Source: Yersinia intermedia
Lineage (GTDB): Bacteria; Pseudomonadota; Gammaproteobacteria; Enterobacterales; Enterobacteriaceae
NCBI RefSeq assembly: GCF_900635455.1
Contig: NZ_LR134116.1
Coordinates: 3,844,001-3,908,000, forward strand
Length of the DNA: 64,000 nt
Direction: 5' to 3'
The stretch's first letter is position 1. Every line of letters starts with the position of its first letter. Shown piece by piece: positions 50,678 to 60,925 of the stretch. Position numbers and translations under genes: made by a program. Under the pieces are notes generated by a model. That model did no database searches. It was given only the letters and a program-made list of their open reading frames with translations, and was not told the origin of the DNA.

Positions 50678-50695
50678 AGCGCCCTGCGGGGCGCT
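50678..50695. terminator. Bidirectional hairpin between mtr and setA
   Basis: AGCGCCC/GGGCGCT forms a 7-bp stem with loop TGCG in the 27-bp convergent gap and runs into the setA stop codon. T-rich flanks are short. Confidence 0.6.
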
Positions 50696-51875
50696 ATGCC
50701 TCTCTCACCCGAGCACAGATGATTAACGCCAGAATCGCTAATCCCATCGCCACCACATATACCGAATTATGGCCCCAGGTTTCGGTCAATACCCCTTGCA
50801 GAACCCCAGCCAAAATCACCCCAGTGGAAATACTATTGGTAAACAGCGTGGTTGCTGCTCCGGCCCTGCCAGGCATTAAATCCTGAAAATAGAGCATGCC
50901 AATCCCGGCGACAATACCAATAAAAATGGCATTAAAAATCTGCAAAAGCATCAGTGCAGTTTTGAATTTGAATAACACCAATCCGGTATAAAACAGCACA
51001 CCCGCCAGCACCGCAAACAGCATAATTTTGCGCTTACCAAAACGCCTGACCGAGTAACCCGCCAGCAGCATAATAGGGATTTCCAGTCCGGCAGCGGTCC
51101 CCATCAACAGACCAGCCAACCGCTCAGGCAACCCCAAGTTTGCCGTGATATACAGCGGCATATCAATGATGTACATGGTGTTGCAAGTCCACATCAACAT
51201 TGACGCAATAAACAACAACAAAACGTCTTTATCGGCAAACAAACTGCCCTGCACCACCGCTGACGCATCCACCTCCGGCTCTGCTCGCTGCACCGAAGGC
51301 AGAATAAACCACACCACCAGCGCACTGAGGACAAAAATACCGGCGGCGATACTGAACATCAGCGTAAAACCATAATTCAGCGCTAACATAAACGACAGCG
51401 GCGGGCCGATAACCCAAGCCAATGAAAGCTGCGCACGCATAATCGAGCTAAACATCACCACTTCCCGCGCCGAGCTATCGGCATATTCTCGCGCTAAGGC
51501 GAAAATCTGCGGCATGGCGGTATTGGCCACCGCCGCCAGCAACACACCGGCGGTGATTAGCGTCAGATAGTCACGATTAAAGGCAAATAGCAGGCAGTTC
51601 CCCACCGCCATCAAGTAACAAACCATAATTAGCTTACGGCGGTCACCACGTAAATCTGAGCGTTTGGCCAGTACAAAGCTGACGGTAATCCCGGCAATGG
51701 CATTGACGGTATAAAACAATCCAACCCACAGTGGGCGTACTTTCACTTCAGTGCTTAAGAACAGGCTTAATGTCGGTGCCTGTAACGCGCCGGCGATACC
51801 GGAAAGAAAAGCCACCACAAAGAAAGCAAGAAACACCGGGTTAATACGGCGGGAAAAGGTCAAAGCAGATTTCAT
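50694..51875 (-). CDS. setA: Sugar efflux transporter SetA
   Basis: A major facilitator protein of the SET family that exports glucose-like sugars and analogues; in E. coli it helps relieve glucose-phosphate stress. The 393 residues have twelve membrane spans with GVLLAAVANTAMPQIFALAREYADSSAREVVMFSS, AQLSLAWVIGPPLSFMLALNYGF and MGTAAGLEIPIMLLAGY. The ATG at 51875 has GGAG six bases upstream; a TTG at 51902 is the longer option. SgrS lies just upstream on the same strand, as in E. coli sgrS-setA, which favours SetA over the paralogue SetB. Confidence 0.9.
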   Translation of the reverse strand: MKSALTFSRRINPVFLAFFVVAFLSGIAGALQAPTLSLFLSTEVKVRPLWVGLFYTVNAIAGITVSFVLAKRSDLRGDRRKLIMVCYLMAVGNCLLFAFNRDYLTLITAGVLLAAVANTAMPQIFALAREYADSSAREVVMFSSIMRAQLSLAWVIGPPLSFMLALNYGFTLMFSIAAGIFVLSALVVWFILPSVQRAEPEVDASAVVQGSLFADKDVLLLFIASMLMWTCNTMYIIDMPLYITANLGLPERLAGLLMGTAAGLEIPIMLLAGYSVRRFGKRKIMLFAVLAGVLFYTGLVLFKFKTALMLLQIFNAIFIGIVAGIGMLYFQDLMPGRAGAATTLFTNSISTGVILAGVLQGVLTETWGHNSVYVVAMGLAILALIICARVREA

Positions 51876-52021
51876 TCCAGGCTCCAGCGCCAGAAATAAC
51901 AATTAAACGCTATGCTACAGAAGCGTGTAGATTTATATAGAGAAAAGTATACCAGCCACATAAATTTCACATCCAAATAATGGATGCGGTCGACCGTGTT
52001 TCAACCTCAAGGAGGCAGGAT

Positions 52022-52100
52022 AAAAAAAGCCAGCAGATTGTTGAACCCACTGGCTGGTGAAAAACACCATTACTCAGAAATTTTTGGTACACAGCAAAAT
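52022..52100 (-). ncRNA. sgrS: SgrS small RNA (3' part clear, 5' end uncertain)
   Basis: SgrS pairs with ptsG mRNA under glucose-phosphate stress with Hfq. The 3' end here reads CUGAGUAAUGGUGUUUUUCACC, then a CCAGC-to-GCUGG hairpin and a T-run. The E. coli RNA has CUGAGUAUUGGUGUAAAAUCACC followed by a GCCAGC/GCTGG terminator; seed, GGUG/CACC stem and terminator all correspond. Only about 130 bp separate the terminator from pflF, so the RNA is shorter than in E. coli unless it begins inside pflF. A possible promoter is TTGATA (52128-52123) with TCTTAT (52104-52099). No SgrT-like ORF was found. Confidence 0.8.
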
Positions 52101-52151
52101 AAGACAGGGTTCATTTAACAAATATCAACATCCATTATCATTTACTACAGC

Positions 52152-54584
52152 TCACAAAGTGTGCTCGGTTCGGGCGATAATATCGTCTTGTGCATCTGGC
52201 GATAGCGCGGTAAAGAATGCCGAGTAACCCGCAACCCGCACCACCAGATCACGGTAGCGGTCTGGGTGTTGCTTGGCATCAAGCAATGTCTCACGCGATA
52301 CAATGTTGTACTGCACATGCCAGCCCAGATACTCCTCAAAGAAGGTACGCAACATCATCATCAGCTTTTCGCGATCACGCGGGTTATCTAAGGTCGACGG
52401 ATTAAGTTTTTGATTCAGTAGCACCCCACCCAGAATAGAAGCTGTCGGCAGTTTTGACAGTGAGTTAAACACCGCCGTTGGCCCCAAATGGTCAGTACCG
52501 GAGGCAGGGCTTGCGCCTTCCGCCAGTGGGCTGTGGGCTTTACGTCCATCCGGCGTTGCCATCGTTGCCGCACCAAACGGCACGTTAGCCGAAATAGACG
52601 ATGTTCCGGCGTAATAGGTACCGCCGATCGGGCCGCGACCAAAACGGGTATTGTGATATTGCTTCAATTCATCAATATACGTCTGATAAGCGCGCACCAG
52701 CAGTTGGTCAACATCATCAATATCATTACCGTATTTCGGTGCTGAATTAACCAGGTGTTGGCGTAATTGCTCACCGTTCAGGCCAGCAAAGTCATTAGCT
52801 AATGCCGTTGCCAGTTGCTGTTGGCCGATAAGCTGTTGTTCAAACACCAGTTTGCGCACCGCTGCCAGGCTATTACCCAAATTGGCAATGCCCACCTGCA
52901 AGCCAGAAACCCAGTCATAGCGCGCGCCGCCCTGCTTAATACTTTTACCGCGCTCAATACAATCATCCACCAGTGCAGAACAGACAATATCGTGGGCATT
53001 CTCTTCCAACACGGTATCTACCACACACTCAATTTCGATGGATTTTCGCGTGTAGTAACGGATCTGCTGATCCCATTGCGCCATCACTTGTGAGAAATCA
53101 GTGAAGTTACCTTGTGATAACCCCTGCTCTTGCGGCAAGAATACTTGCCCGGAAGTTGCATCTTTACCTTGCTCCAGCGCCGCTAGCATCACGCGAGCAA
53201 AATTAATAAAGCTCATGCCGGTACAGCGATAGCCCCATTTCCCCCCCACCGCAGTTTCAATGCAACCGATGGCTGCGTAATCGTAAGCATCCTGTGGTTC
53301 TACGCCCAATTTGATAAATTCAGGAATAACAATTTCGTCATTATTAAATGCCGGCATACCAAAGCCGCAGCGAATGACCTGCACACAAGCATCAAGGAAA
53401 TCATCACTGATACCGGCATGGTAGCGCACGCTGAGATTCGGCTGAGTCGAACGTAAACGGCCGCAGGACTCCAACACCGCATAAGAGAGCGGGTTAACCG
53501 CATCAATCGCTTTACCCTGCACCAGCTTCTGCCCACCAATAGTGACATTCTGATACAGCGGGCTGCCCGCCGAGGCCTTAGAGTGCGAGCCGGAACGGAT
53601 CTTATTCACTTCCAGCAACTTGAGCCAGCAGCTATGCAGCATCTCAATGGCTTTTTCGCGGCTAAGGGTATTTTCCAGCTCCACGTCACGGCGATACCAT
53701 GGATAGAGGTATTGGTCGAGGCGGCCAAAAGAAACCGAGTGACCATTAGATTCAATTTGCAGCATCAATTGGATGAAATAGCACAACTGCAAGGCTTGCC
53801 AGAAGGTTTGTGGCGGTTGGTGAGCAATCAACTCGCAGTTTGTGGCGATAGTGTGTAGTTCAATGCGCCGCCAATCACGGCTTTCTTCTTCTGCCATTTG
53901 CCGCGCAACCGCCGCATAACGTTCGATATGTTCACTCAGCGCCACCAATGAAATATCAATGGCTTTCAGGAATTGCTCTTTATGCAGGTCACTCCAGTCC
54001 GTCAGTTGTAACCGTTCGCGGCGACTCGCCACTTTACTGCGCAGGCCATCCAGCCCTTTTTCTAACAATAACGGGAAGTTAACCGCCAAATGCGCATCAC
54101 CGGAAGTCATATTACCTTCGGCTTTTATAATGCCGGTAGCCAATAACGCTTTTTGCTCATCGGTAAACATGCCGTAGCAGCGGTCCTGCACTGTTTGGCC
54201 GCGCCACCACGGGCAAATACTGTGCAATACCGCTTTATCTGCTGCACTGACCGAGAAACCCGCACCGGGGCGATCGGCCAGCTCATCAATTTCGTTTTCA
54301 ATCCAACTCACGGTGTATTCAGGGAAAATTGGCGCGGCGCGCAGTTGGCTGGCCTGATTACCGATAATCAGCTCGTCATTTTTGATCCAGACGGTGCGAA
54401 GCTGTAAGTGATGTGCCAGCGCCAGCGCACGCCTGACGGGGAGAGGTTTGTCCTGATGCTGCTGATAAGCCTCGGTATAATGCTGCGCTCGCTCGGTACA
54501 GACCGGCGGTTTCACAATGTGAATCAGTGCGTTTTTATGTTGTTTCGTCCGTTCGCTTAGCGTTACCAAATCAAGAGTGGTCAT
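52152..54584 (-). CDS. Glycyl radical enzyme, YbiW (PflF) type
   Basis: An 810-residue glycyl radical enzyme, as long as E. coli YbiW and closely similar along its whole length. The radical site is RVAGYSAFF with Gly786. The thiyl cysteine lies in AIGCIETAVGG (Cys441), followed after one residue by Glu443. This Cys-x-Glu pair is typical of the dehydratase/eliminase group, whereas pyruvate formate-lyase has Cys-Cys. So, despite the pfl name, dehydratase-like chemistry on an unknown substrate is likely. It works anaerobically and needs the adjacent activase. GAGGA precedes the ATG. It lies between sgrS and sgrR, a position not seen in E. coli. Confidence 0.9.
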   Translation of the reverse strand: MTTLDLVTLSERTKQHKNALIHIVKPPVCTERAQHYTEAYQQHQDKPLPVRRALALAHHLQLRTVWIKNDELIIGNQASQLRAAPIFPEYTVSWIENEIDELADRPGAGFSVSAADKAVLHSICPWWRGQTVQDRCYGMFTDEQKALLATGIIKAEGNMTSGDAHLAVNFPLLLEKGLDGLRSKVASRRERLQLTDWSDLHKEQFLKAIDISLVALSEHIERYAAVARQMAEEESRDWRRIELHTIATNCELIAHQPPQTFWQALQLCYFIQLMLQIESNGHSVSFGRLDQYLYPWYRRDVELENTLSREKAIEMLHSCWLKLLEVNKIRSGSHSKASAGSPLYQNVTIGGQKLVQGKAIDAVNPLSYAVLESCGRLRSTQPNLSVRYHAGISDDFLDACVQVIRCGFGMPAFNNDEIVIPEFIKLGVEPQDAYDYAAIGCIETAVGGKWGYRCTGMSFINFARVMLAALEQGKDATSGQVFLPQEQGLSQGNFTDFSQVMAQWDQQIRYYTRKSIEIECVVDTVLEENAHDIVCSALVDDCIERGKSIKQGGARYDWVSGLQVGIANLGNSLAAVRKLVFEQQLIGQQQLATALANDFAGLNGEQLRQHLVNSAPKYGNDIDDVDQLLVRAYQTYIDELKQYHNTRFGRGPIGGTYYAGTSSISANVPFGAATMATPDGRKAHSPLAEGASPASGTDHLGPTAVFNSLSKLPTASILGGVLLNQKLNPSTLDNPRDREKLMMMLRTFFEEYLGWHVQYNIVSRETLLDAKQHPDRYRDLVVRVAGYSAFFTALSPDAQDDIIARTEHTL

Positions 54585-54588
54585 AGCA

Positions 54589-55488
54589 TTATCCTCGTAA
54601 AATTGCGGTCAAGCCTTTATCACGGGCATAGCTTTCCGCGAAGTGAAGCAGTTCAGGAGCGTCCAACGGTGTGCTTGCTGCCCGATACTCTTCACCCAGC
54701 AGCGAATATTTGTTGATACCTAGCGTGTGGTAAGGCAAAAAATGAATCTCTTTAACGCCTATCTCATCAGCGGCAAAATCGACGATCCCTTGTATCGAGT
54801 GGCGATCCGCATTGAAATCCGGGATCAACGGCACCCGTACCGTAATGTTGGTGCCCGCAGCCGCTAACTGACGAAAGTTGTCCATCACCCGTTTAGCCGA
54901 ACCACCCGTCCACTGGCGAAAACGGTTTTCATCCGTGTGTTTTAAATCCGCCAGCATCAGATCCAGCCACGGCAAAGAGGGTGCGATGTAATGCCACGGC
55001 GTATGCAGACAAGACTCAACCGCTGTGTGGATACCAAGCTGATGACAACGTTGCAATAATTCAGCCGCGACATCGGGTTGCATAAATGGCTCACCACCGG
55101 ATAGCGTCACACCACCGCCACTGCGCCGGTAAAACGGCATATCCCGCAGTAGCGTTGCCATAGTGGCATCAATATCAATCGGGCTGCCACACACCGTAAG
55201 CGCACCCGTCGGGCAACGCACGGTGAGTGCCTGAAGGTCATCCTCTTCCAGCCGCTGGCGCGTGATAACAATGCGATCGTCAATGCGCTCAATGGCCTGC
55301 GGGCAGGTTTGTTGGCATAACTCACAACCTGATAAGCACAGGCGAGAATCAAATAACACCTCCGCTTTACGTGACCGGCTTTCCGGGTTTTGGCACCAAC
55401 GGCAACTCAGCGAACAGCCTTTCAGGAATACCACACTGCGAATACCGGGGCCGTCATGGGTGGAATAACGCTGTAAATTAAAAATCAT
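54589..55488 (-). CDS. Glycyl radical enzyme activase, YbiY (PflE) type
   Basis: A radical SAM protein of 299 residues that abstracts hydrogen from the glycine of its partner enzyme. The 4Fe-4S/SAM motif CxxxCxxC is in [15 protein letters not shown]. An added ferredoxin-like domain has Cys clusters in [15 protein letters not shown] and [11 protein letters not shown], as in glycerol dehydratase-type activases. [14 protein letters not shown] is the family GGE motif. The ATG at 55488 ([18 protein letters not shown]) is preferred to the 17-codon upstream extension. Five bases separate it from the partner gene start. Confidence 0.92.
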   Translation of the reverse strand: MIFNLQRYSTHDGPGIRSVVFLKGCSLSCRWCQNPESRSRKAEVLFDSRLCLSGCELCQQTCPQAIERIDDRIVITRQRLEEDDLQALTVRCPTGALTVCGSPIDIDATMATLLRDMPFYRRSGGGVTLSGGEPFMQPDVAAELLQRCHQLGIHTAVESCLHTPWHYIAPSLPWLDLMLADLKHTDENRFRQWTGGSAKRVMDNFRQLAAAGTNITVRVPLIPDFNADRHSIQGIVDFAADEIGVKEIHFLPYHTLGINKYSLLGEEYRAASTPLDAPELLHFAESYARDKGLTAILRG

Positions 55489-55601
55489 CTTATTCCTCCC
55501 GTTGGCGGCATTGCCACGATAACCCGCTTTCATTGGCAACCAGTATCTGCGTAATATAGGGAAAGAAAAATTGATGAAATTTGCCGTGGAGTTCCTCTTT
55601 T

Positions 55602-57263
55602 ATGTCTGCCTCACGTCTACAACAGCAGTTTATTCGCCTCTGGCAACGTTTTAATGGTCAGCCCACAGAAACCACCTTACAAGAGCTGGCGGACGTGCTC
55701 AGTTGTTCACGCCGCCATGTGCGATCCTTGCTGGGAAGCATGCAGCAAGAGGGGTGGCTAAGCTGGCAGGCCGAAGCGGGCCGCGGTAAACGCTCACAAC
55801 TGGCCTTTCTCTACTCCGGGCTGGCACTGCAACAACAGCGGGCCGAAGAACTACTGGAACAGGACCATATCGAGCAGTTAGTGCAGTTGGTGGGGGATAA
55901 AAAAGCAGTGCGCCAAATGCTGCTATCCCAGTTGGGGCGCAGTTTCCGCCAAGGGAAACATATCCTACGGGTGCTCTATTATCGCTCGCTACAGAATCTG
56001 TTACCCGGTACCGCGCTGCGCCGCTCCGAAACACATATGGTGCGGCAGATTTTTAATGGCCTGACACGAATAAATGAGGAAAATGGGGAACTGGAACCGG
56101 ATTTATCCCACCACTGGCAAACTATCAGCCCGTTGCATTGGCGCTTTTATTTGCGCCCTGCCATCCATTTTCACCATGGGCGTGAACTGGAAATGGATGA
56201 TGTTATCAGCAGCCTGACCCGGCTTATTCCGCAGCCCCTGTTCTCACATATCTCCGCCGTGCGCTCACCAACACCCTATGTGATTGATATCCATCTCAGT
56301 TGCCCAGATCACTGGTTGCCATGGTTGTTGGGTAGCGTTCACGCCATGATTTTGCCGCAAGAGTGGGAGAATCAACCCGACTTCCGCCGCCACCCTATTG
56401 GTACTGGCCCCTACTCGGTGATTAGAAACCATCATAATCAGTTGAAAATACAGGCTTTTGATAACTATTTTGGTTTCCGCGCACTGATTGATGAGGTCAA
56501 TATCTGGGTACTACCTGAGTTGTCTGAGGAGCTGGTTTATTCCGGGGTGCAATTACAGGCTGACGATACCAGTAAAAATGAGCTGGAAAGTCGGCTGGAG
56601 GAAGGCTGCTATTTTTTACTGTTTGATCAACGATCGCCTCAGACCAGTAACCCAGAGATCCGCCGCTGGTTGTGTGAGTTGATAACACCGGTCGCCCTGC
56701 TCAGCCATGCAGATCCTTTCTATCAACGCTACTGGTCACCGGCCTATGGCATGCTGCCCCGCTGGCATCACAACCGGCTAACCACCCTTGAGCCAAAGCC
56801 CGAAGGGCTGACCGAATTGACGCTGACGTTTTACAGCGAACATTCCGAGTTTGATGCCATCAGCCAAACACTGACCACATTGTTGGCGGCACACGGCGTC
56901 ACATTGGTGATTCAAGTGTTGGATTATGTCAGTTGGTATCAGGGCGATGCCCACAGTGATATCTGGCTCGGCAGTGCGAACTTCTATCTGCCACTGGAGT
57001 TTTCCCTGTTTGCCACCTTGTACGAACTGCCGCTGCTACAACATTGTTTGGATGAAAAACTGCATCAGGATGTTGAATTATGGCGAAATAATACCCTGCC
57101 GATGGCGGATTGGAGCCAACGGTTAGTTAGCCAGAATCAATTCCACCCGCTGTTCCATCATTGGTTAGAATTATATGGGCAGCACAGTATGCGCGGGGTG
57201 CGTATGAACACGCTCGGCTGGTTTGATTTCAAATCGGCCTGGTTTACGCCACCAGAGGGCTAA
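55602..57263 (+). CDS. sgrR: Transcriptional regulator SgrR
   Basis: SgrR activates sgrS when phosphosugars accumulate. The 553-residue protein has an N-terminal winged helix (SARLQQ-like start, [31 protein letters not shown]) and a C-terminal solute-binding domain, with [27 protein letters not shown] and a final [20 protein letters not shown]. The ATG at 55602 aligns with E. coli; GGAG is about ten bases upstream. It is divergent from the activase gene and no longer adjacent to sgrS. thiBPQ follows, as in E. coli. Confidence 0.95.
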   Translation: MSASRLQQQFIRLWQRFNGQPTETTLQELADVLSCSRRHVRSLLGSMQQEGWLSWQAEAGRGKRSQLAFLYSGLALQQQRAEELLEQDHIEQLVQLVGDKKAVRQMLLSQLGRSFRQGKHILRVLYYRSLQNLLPGTALRRSETHMVRQIFNGLTRINEENGELEPDLSHHWQTISPLHWRFYLRPAIHFHHGRELEMDDVISSLTRLIPQPLFSHISAVRSPTPYVIDIHLSCPDHWLPWLLGSVHAMILPQEWENQPDFRRHPIGTGPYSVIRNHHNQLKIQAFDNYFGFRALIDEVNIWVLPELSEELVYSGVQLQADDTSKNELESRLEEGCYFLLFDQRSPQTSNPEIRRWLCELITPVALLSHADPFYQRYWSPAYGMLPRWHHNRLTTLEPKPEGLTELTLTFYSEHSEFDAISQTLTTLLAAHGVTLVIQVLDYVSWYQGDAHSDIWLGSANFYLPLEFSLFATLYELPLLQHCLDEKLHQDVELWRNNTLPMADWSQRLVSQNQFHPLFHHWLELYGQHSMRGVRMNTLGWFDFKSAWFTPPEG

Positions 57264-57304
57264 CCCGCTTTCATCCGCCCAGATTAGTCTCTACAATGGC
57301 GTTG

Positions 57305-57558
57305 TCTCAACGGGGTGCGGAAAAACTGTTGTGGTCGTGTCCAGAATTCATACTGGTTCGTTCCATTAACAATGAAACAAAAACGTCGCGAGGTAGGTTC
57401 AGTCGGAGGTGGACAGCACGCAGAAACCGGCGCGTACAAGTAGTACGTGAGGATTTCGAGTACTGCCCAACACCGGATCAACCTAACCGCAGCAAGTTTT
57501 TCGCTGAGAGCAAACCCGTCGAACCTGATCCGGCTAACCCCGGCGGAGGGATTTGAGA
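57305..57558 (+). promoter_or_regulatory. TPP riboswitch with a greatly enlarged P3 arm, upstream of thiB
   Basis: The thi-box parts are clear: P1 UCUCAA (57305-57310) pairs with UUGAGA (57553-57558). CGGGGUGC (57311-57318), CUGAGA (57504-57509), ACCCGUCGAACCUGAUC and CGGCGGAGGGA follow in order. The sequence between GGGGUGC and CUGAGA is about 185 nt, where E. coli thiB has about 15. The arm base pairs well: GCGGAAAAACU with AGUUUUUCGC and GUUGUGGU with ACCGCAGC. A dispersed 58-bp repeat fills its centre. It should control thiBPQ by thiamine diphosphate. Confidence 0.9.
57411..57468. repeat. 58-bp dispersed repeat, copy A (inside the riboswitch P3 arm)
   Basis: Runs from GGACAGCACGCAGAAACC to TTTCGAGTACTGCCC, with a GTAC-rich centre. 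It matches copy B at 62021-62078 in 51 of 58 positions without gaps. The outer ends are inverted (GGACAG/CTGCCC). Confidence 0.8.
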
Positions 57559-57640
57559 AAAATAACACCGCATTATCATGCTATCGCTGTTATTTACCGC
57601 CTCAGATACCTTTGCCACCTTTATTGTTAAGGAGTGCAAA

Positions 57641-58630
57641 GTGTTTAAACGCATTATTCCCTGCTTGTTTTTGCTATCTGCTGCTGCGGTGGCCGCCGAT
57701 AAACCGACACTGACGGTTTACACCTATGACTCCTTTGCTGCCGACTGGGGACCAGGGCCGGCGATTAAAAAAGCCTTTGAAGCCGAGTGTGATTGCCAGC
57801 TTAAATTTGTGGCGCTGGAAGACGGTGTTTCATTACTGAACCGCCTGCGGATGGAAGGTAAAAATAGTCAGGCCGACGTGATTTTAGGATTAGATAATAA
57901 TCTGGTGCAGGCGGCAGAACAAACTGGATTATTCGCACCAAGCCAAGTGGATACTGCGAACCTTACGCTCCCAGAGAAATGGCAGAATAAGACCTTCGTC
58001 CCCTACGATTATGGCTATTTCGCCTTTGTGTATAACAAAGACAAACTGAAAAACCCACCGAAGAGCTTGCAAGAATTAGTCGATAGCAAAGAGCCTTGGA
58101 AGGTGATTTATCAAGACCCGCGCACCAGCACCCCAGGCCTTGGTCTGATGCTATGGATGCAGAAAGTTTATGGTGATAAAGCGCCACAGGCGTGGCAGCA
58201 ATTGGCGAAAAAAACCGTCACCGTCACCAAGGGTTGGAGCGAAGCTTATGGCCTGTTCCTGAAAGGTGAAGGGGATTTGGTGCTGAGCTACACCACCTCT
58301 CCGGCTTATCATCTGATTGAAGAGAAGAAAAGCAACTATGCAGCGGCTAATTTCAGCGAAGGCCACTATCTGCAAGTTGAAGTCGCAGGCCAGGTTGCCT
58401 CAAGCAAACAGCCGCAACTGGCACAGCGCTTTATGCAATTTATTGTGACGCCAGCATTCCAGGACCATATTCCTACCGGTAATTGGATGTATCCGGTGAT
58501 TAAAATGGATTTACCGGCTGGGTTTGAAGCCCTTACCGTGCCGCAAAAAGCGTTGCAGTTTGATGCTAAAGATGTGGCAGATAATCGCGGCAAATGGATT
58601 CAGGCATGGCAATCCGCCGTCAGCCACTGA
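57641..58630 (+). CDS. thiB: Thiamine/TPP ABC transporter substrate-binding protein ThiB
   Basis: The periplasmic receptor for thiamine and its phosphates. The GTG at 57641 has AAGGAG six bases upstream and gives a 329-residue protein with a signal peptide (FKRIIPCLFLLSAAAVAA). The mature part matches E. coli ThiB: LTVYTYDSFAADWGPGP, LEDGVSLLNRLRMEGKNSQADV, YQDPRTSTPGLGLMLWMQKVYG and GNWMYPV. It heads thiBPQ and is under the TPP riboswitch. Confidence 0.96.
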   Translation: MFKRIIPCLFLLSAAAVAADKPTLTVYTYDSFAADWGPGPAIKKAFEAECDCQLKFVALEDGVSLLNRLRMEGKNSQADVILGLDNNLVQAAEQTGLFAPSQVDTANLTLPEKWQNKTFVPYDYGYFAFVYNKDKLKNPPKSLQELVDSKEPWKVIYQDPRTSTPGLGLMLWMQKVYGDKAPQAWQQLAKKTVTVTKGWSEAYGLFLKGEGDLVLSYTTSPAYHLIEEKKSNYAAANFSEGHYLQVEVAGQVASSKQPQLAQRFMQFIVTPAFQDHIPTGNWMYPVIKMDLPAGFEALTVPQKALQFDAKDVADNRGKWIQAWQSAVSH

Positions 58631-60213
58631 TCCCTTCATGGTTGTGGCCAGGGCTACTGGCTGCCTTACTGATAGTCGGTGTCGCCTTACTGGCGTTCAC
58701 CGCTATCTGGCGTCACGCGCCTGCGGCAGACTGGCAAAGTATCTGGCATGACCGCTATCTGTGGCATGTGATCCGCTTTACCTTTTGGCAGGCATTCTTA
58801 TCCGCCCTGCTGTCCGTCATCCCTGCCATTTTCTTAGCGCGAGCCCTGTATCGCCGCCGCTTTCCCGGCCGACAACTGATGTTGCGTTTATGCGCCATGA
58901 CACTGGTGCTACCCGTGTTAGTGGCGCTGTTTGGTATTCTGACGGTTTATGGTCGTCAGGGTTGGCTGGCGGCTTTGTTTAACTGGCTGGGGGTTGATTA
59001 CCGCTTCTCACCTTATGGTTTACAGGGCATTTTGCTGGCGCATATCTTCTTCAATATGCCACTGGCGACTCGCTTGCTATTGCAGTCACTGGAAAGCATC
59101 GCAGTTGAACAACGCCAGTTAGCCGCACAACTGGGGATGAATGGCTGGCAGCACTTGCGCTGGGTTGAATGGCCCTATCTGCGCCGCCAAATCCTGCCAA
59201 CCGCAGCACTGATTTTTATGCTCTGTTTTGCCAGTTTTGCCACCGTGCTGTCACTGGGCGGCGGGCCGCAAGCCACTACAATCGAGCTGGCTATTTATCA
59301 AGCACTCAGTTATGACTACGATCTGGGGCGTGCGGCCTTACTGGCGCTGATCCAACTGGGGTGCTGTCTGGGTTTGGTGGTGCTAAGCCTGCGGCTGAAC
59401 ACGGTATTGGCGGTAGGTAATACTCACGATCAACTCTGGCGTAGTCAGCAGGATAGTTATTGGTCTCGCATCAGCGACACCCTGCTCATCGGCGCAGCTT
59501 TGCTATTGATGGTGCCACCATTACTGGCGGTAGTGATTGATGGCAGTAATCAAACTATGCTGGCGGTGCTACAACAATCTGCACTATGGCAAGCCTTCTT
59601 TACCTCATTGACGATTGCTATCGGGGCTGGGTTGCTGTGTGTGACACTCACAATGATGTTGCTATGGAGCAGCCGTGAACTGAAACTGCGCCAGCAGATG
59701 GCCGCTGGGCAGGCACTGGAAGTCAGTGGTATGGTGATTCTGGCGATGCCGGGTATTGTCCTGGCGACCGGCTTCTTTTTATTGCTCAACGATACCTTTG
59801 GCTTGCCACAATCCCCTTACGGGCTGGTGATCCTCACCAATGCCCTGATGGCTGTACCCTACGCGTTAAAAGTGTTGGATAACCCAATGCGTGATCTGGC
59901 TGAACGCTACACGCCGCTGTGTTTATCACTGGATATTCATGGCTGGCATCGTTTGCGCCTGATTGAGTTAAGGGCACTAAAACGCCCGCTGGCTCAAGCA
60001 CTCGCCTTTGCCAGCGTGCTTTCCATCGGTGATTTTGGTGTAGTGGCACTGTTTGGCAATGAACATTTCCGCACTCTGCCGTTTTATCTTTACCAGCAGA
60101 TAGGCTCTTATCGCAGCAACGACGGCGCAGTTACCGCCCTACTGTTGTTGTTACTCTGTTTCTTGCTGTTTACTCTTATCGAACGACTGCCGAGCCGCCA
60201 TGCTAAAGCTTGA
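58606..60213 (+). CDS. thiP: Thiamine/TPP ABC transporter permease ThiP
   Basis: The membrane component of ThiBPQ. The 535 residues form two homologous halves, each with about six spans and an EAA loop: [23 protein letters not shown] in the first and [22 protein letters not shown] in the second. The ATG at 58606 ([11 protein letters not shown]) matches E. coli and overlaps thiB by 25 bp. A further in-frame start at 58594 is less likely. It overlaps thiQ by 14 bp. Confidence 0.96.
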   Translation: MAIRRQPLIPSWLWPGLLAALLIVGVALLAFTAIWRHAPAADWQSIWHDRYLWHVIRFTFWQAFLSALLSVIPAIFLARALYRRRFPGRQLMLRLCAMTLVLPVLVALFGILTVYGRQGWLAALFNWLGVDYRFSPYGLQGILLAHIFFNMPLATRLLLQSLESIAVEQRQLAAQLGMNGWQHLRWVEWPYLRRQILPTAALIFMLCFASFATVLSLGGGPQATTIELAIYQALSYDYDLGRAALLALIQLGCCLGLVVLSLRLNTVLAVGNTHDQLWRSQQDSYWSRISDTLLIGAALLLMVPPLLAVVIDGSNQTMLAVLQQSALWQAFFTSLTIAIGAGLLCVTLTMMLLWSSRELKLRQQMAAGQALEVSGMVILAMPGIVLATGFFLLLNDTFGLPQSPYGLVILTNALMAVPYALKVLDNPMRDLAERYTPLCLSLDIHGWHRLRLIELRALKRPLAQALAFASVLSIGDFGVVALFGNEHFRTLPFYLYQQIGSYRSNDGAVTALLLLLLCFLLFTLIERLPSRHAKA

Positions 60214-60904
60214 GAAAATCACCTATTTGTATGACCACTTACCGATGCGTTTTGATTTGCGTATTCAGCCCGGTGAGCGGGTGGCAATCCTGGGTCCGAG
60301 TGGCGCAGGTAAGAGCACACTGCTAAGCCTGATTGCTGGTTTTCTCGCCCCCGCCAGTGGCCGTATGCTACTGAATAATCAGGATCACACGGTAACAGCC
60401 CCCGCCGAGCGGCCAGTATCAATGCTGTTTCAGGAAAACAACCTGTTCTCACATTTGACCGTCGCACAGAATATCGGGTTGGGTTTACATCCGGGGTTGA
60501 AACTCAGCCATGAGCAAAAGTTACTGTTACGCCAGATTGCCCAGCAGGTTGGACTGGAAGATTGCCTTGCGAGACTACCCGCACAACTTTCCGGCGGCCA
60601 ACGCCAGCGGGCAGCATTGGCGCGCTGTTTAGTGCGCAGTCAGCCAATCCTGCTACTGGATGAGCCATTTTCCGCGCTCGATCCGGCGTTGCGCAATGAA
60701 ATGCTGCAATTGGTTGATCAGGTGTGTACCCACCGGCAACTGACATTACTGATGGTGTCACACAATTTGGATGATGCCGCCCGCATCGCCGATCGGACAT
60801 TGCTCGTTGTCGATGGCCGTATTTACTACGACGGCCCAACCCAGGCGCTGGTTAACGGCACCGCCCCCGAAGCCAGTGTGCTGGGCATTACTACCCGACC
60901 ATAA
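60200..60904 (+). CDS. thiQ: Thiamine/TPP ABC transporter ATPase ThiQ
   Basis: The cytoplasmic ATP-binding subunit. In 234 residues it has Walker [18 protein letters not shown] (about 32-40 for the loop), the Q-loop [13 protein letters not shown], the ABC signature [14 protein letters not shown], Walker [14 protein letters not shown] and the switch His in VSHNLDDA. It ends the thi operon and converges on yabI; the 21-bp gap contains no clear terminator. Confidence 0.97.
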   Translation: MLKLEKITYLYDHLPMRFDLRIQPGERVAILGPSGAGKSTLLSLIAGFLAPASGRMLLNNQDHTVTAPAERPVSMLFQENNLFSHLTVAQNIGLGLHPGLKLSHEQKLLLRQIAQQVGLEDCLARLPAQLSGGQRQRAALARCLVRSQPILLLDEPFSALDPALRNEMLQLVDQVCTHRQLTLLMVSHNLDDAARIADRTLLVVDGRIYYDGPTQALVNGTAPEASVLGITTRP

Positions 60905-60925
60905 TAACTTGTATACCCAAGGGGA

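Noticed and set aside
52022..52151. SgrT coding region within SgrS
   Set aside because: Only frames shorter than ten codons are present, so SgrT is not encoded here.
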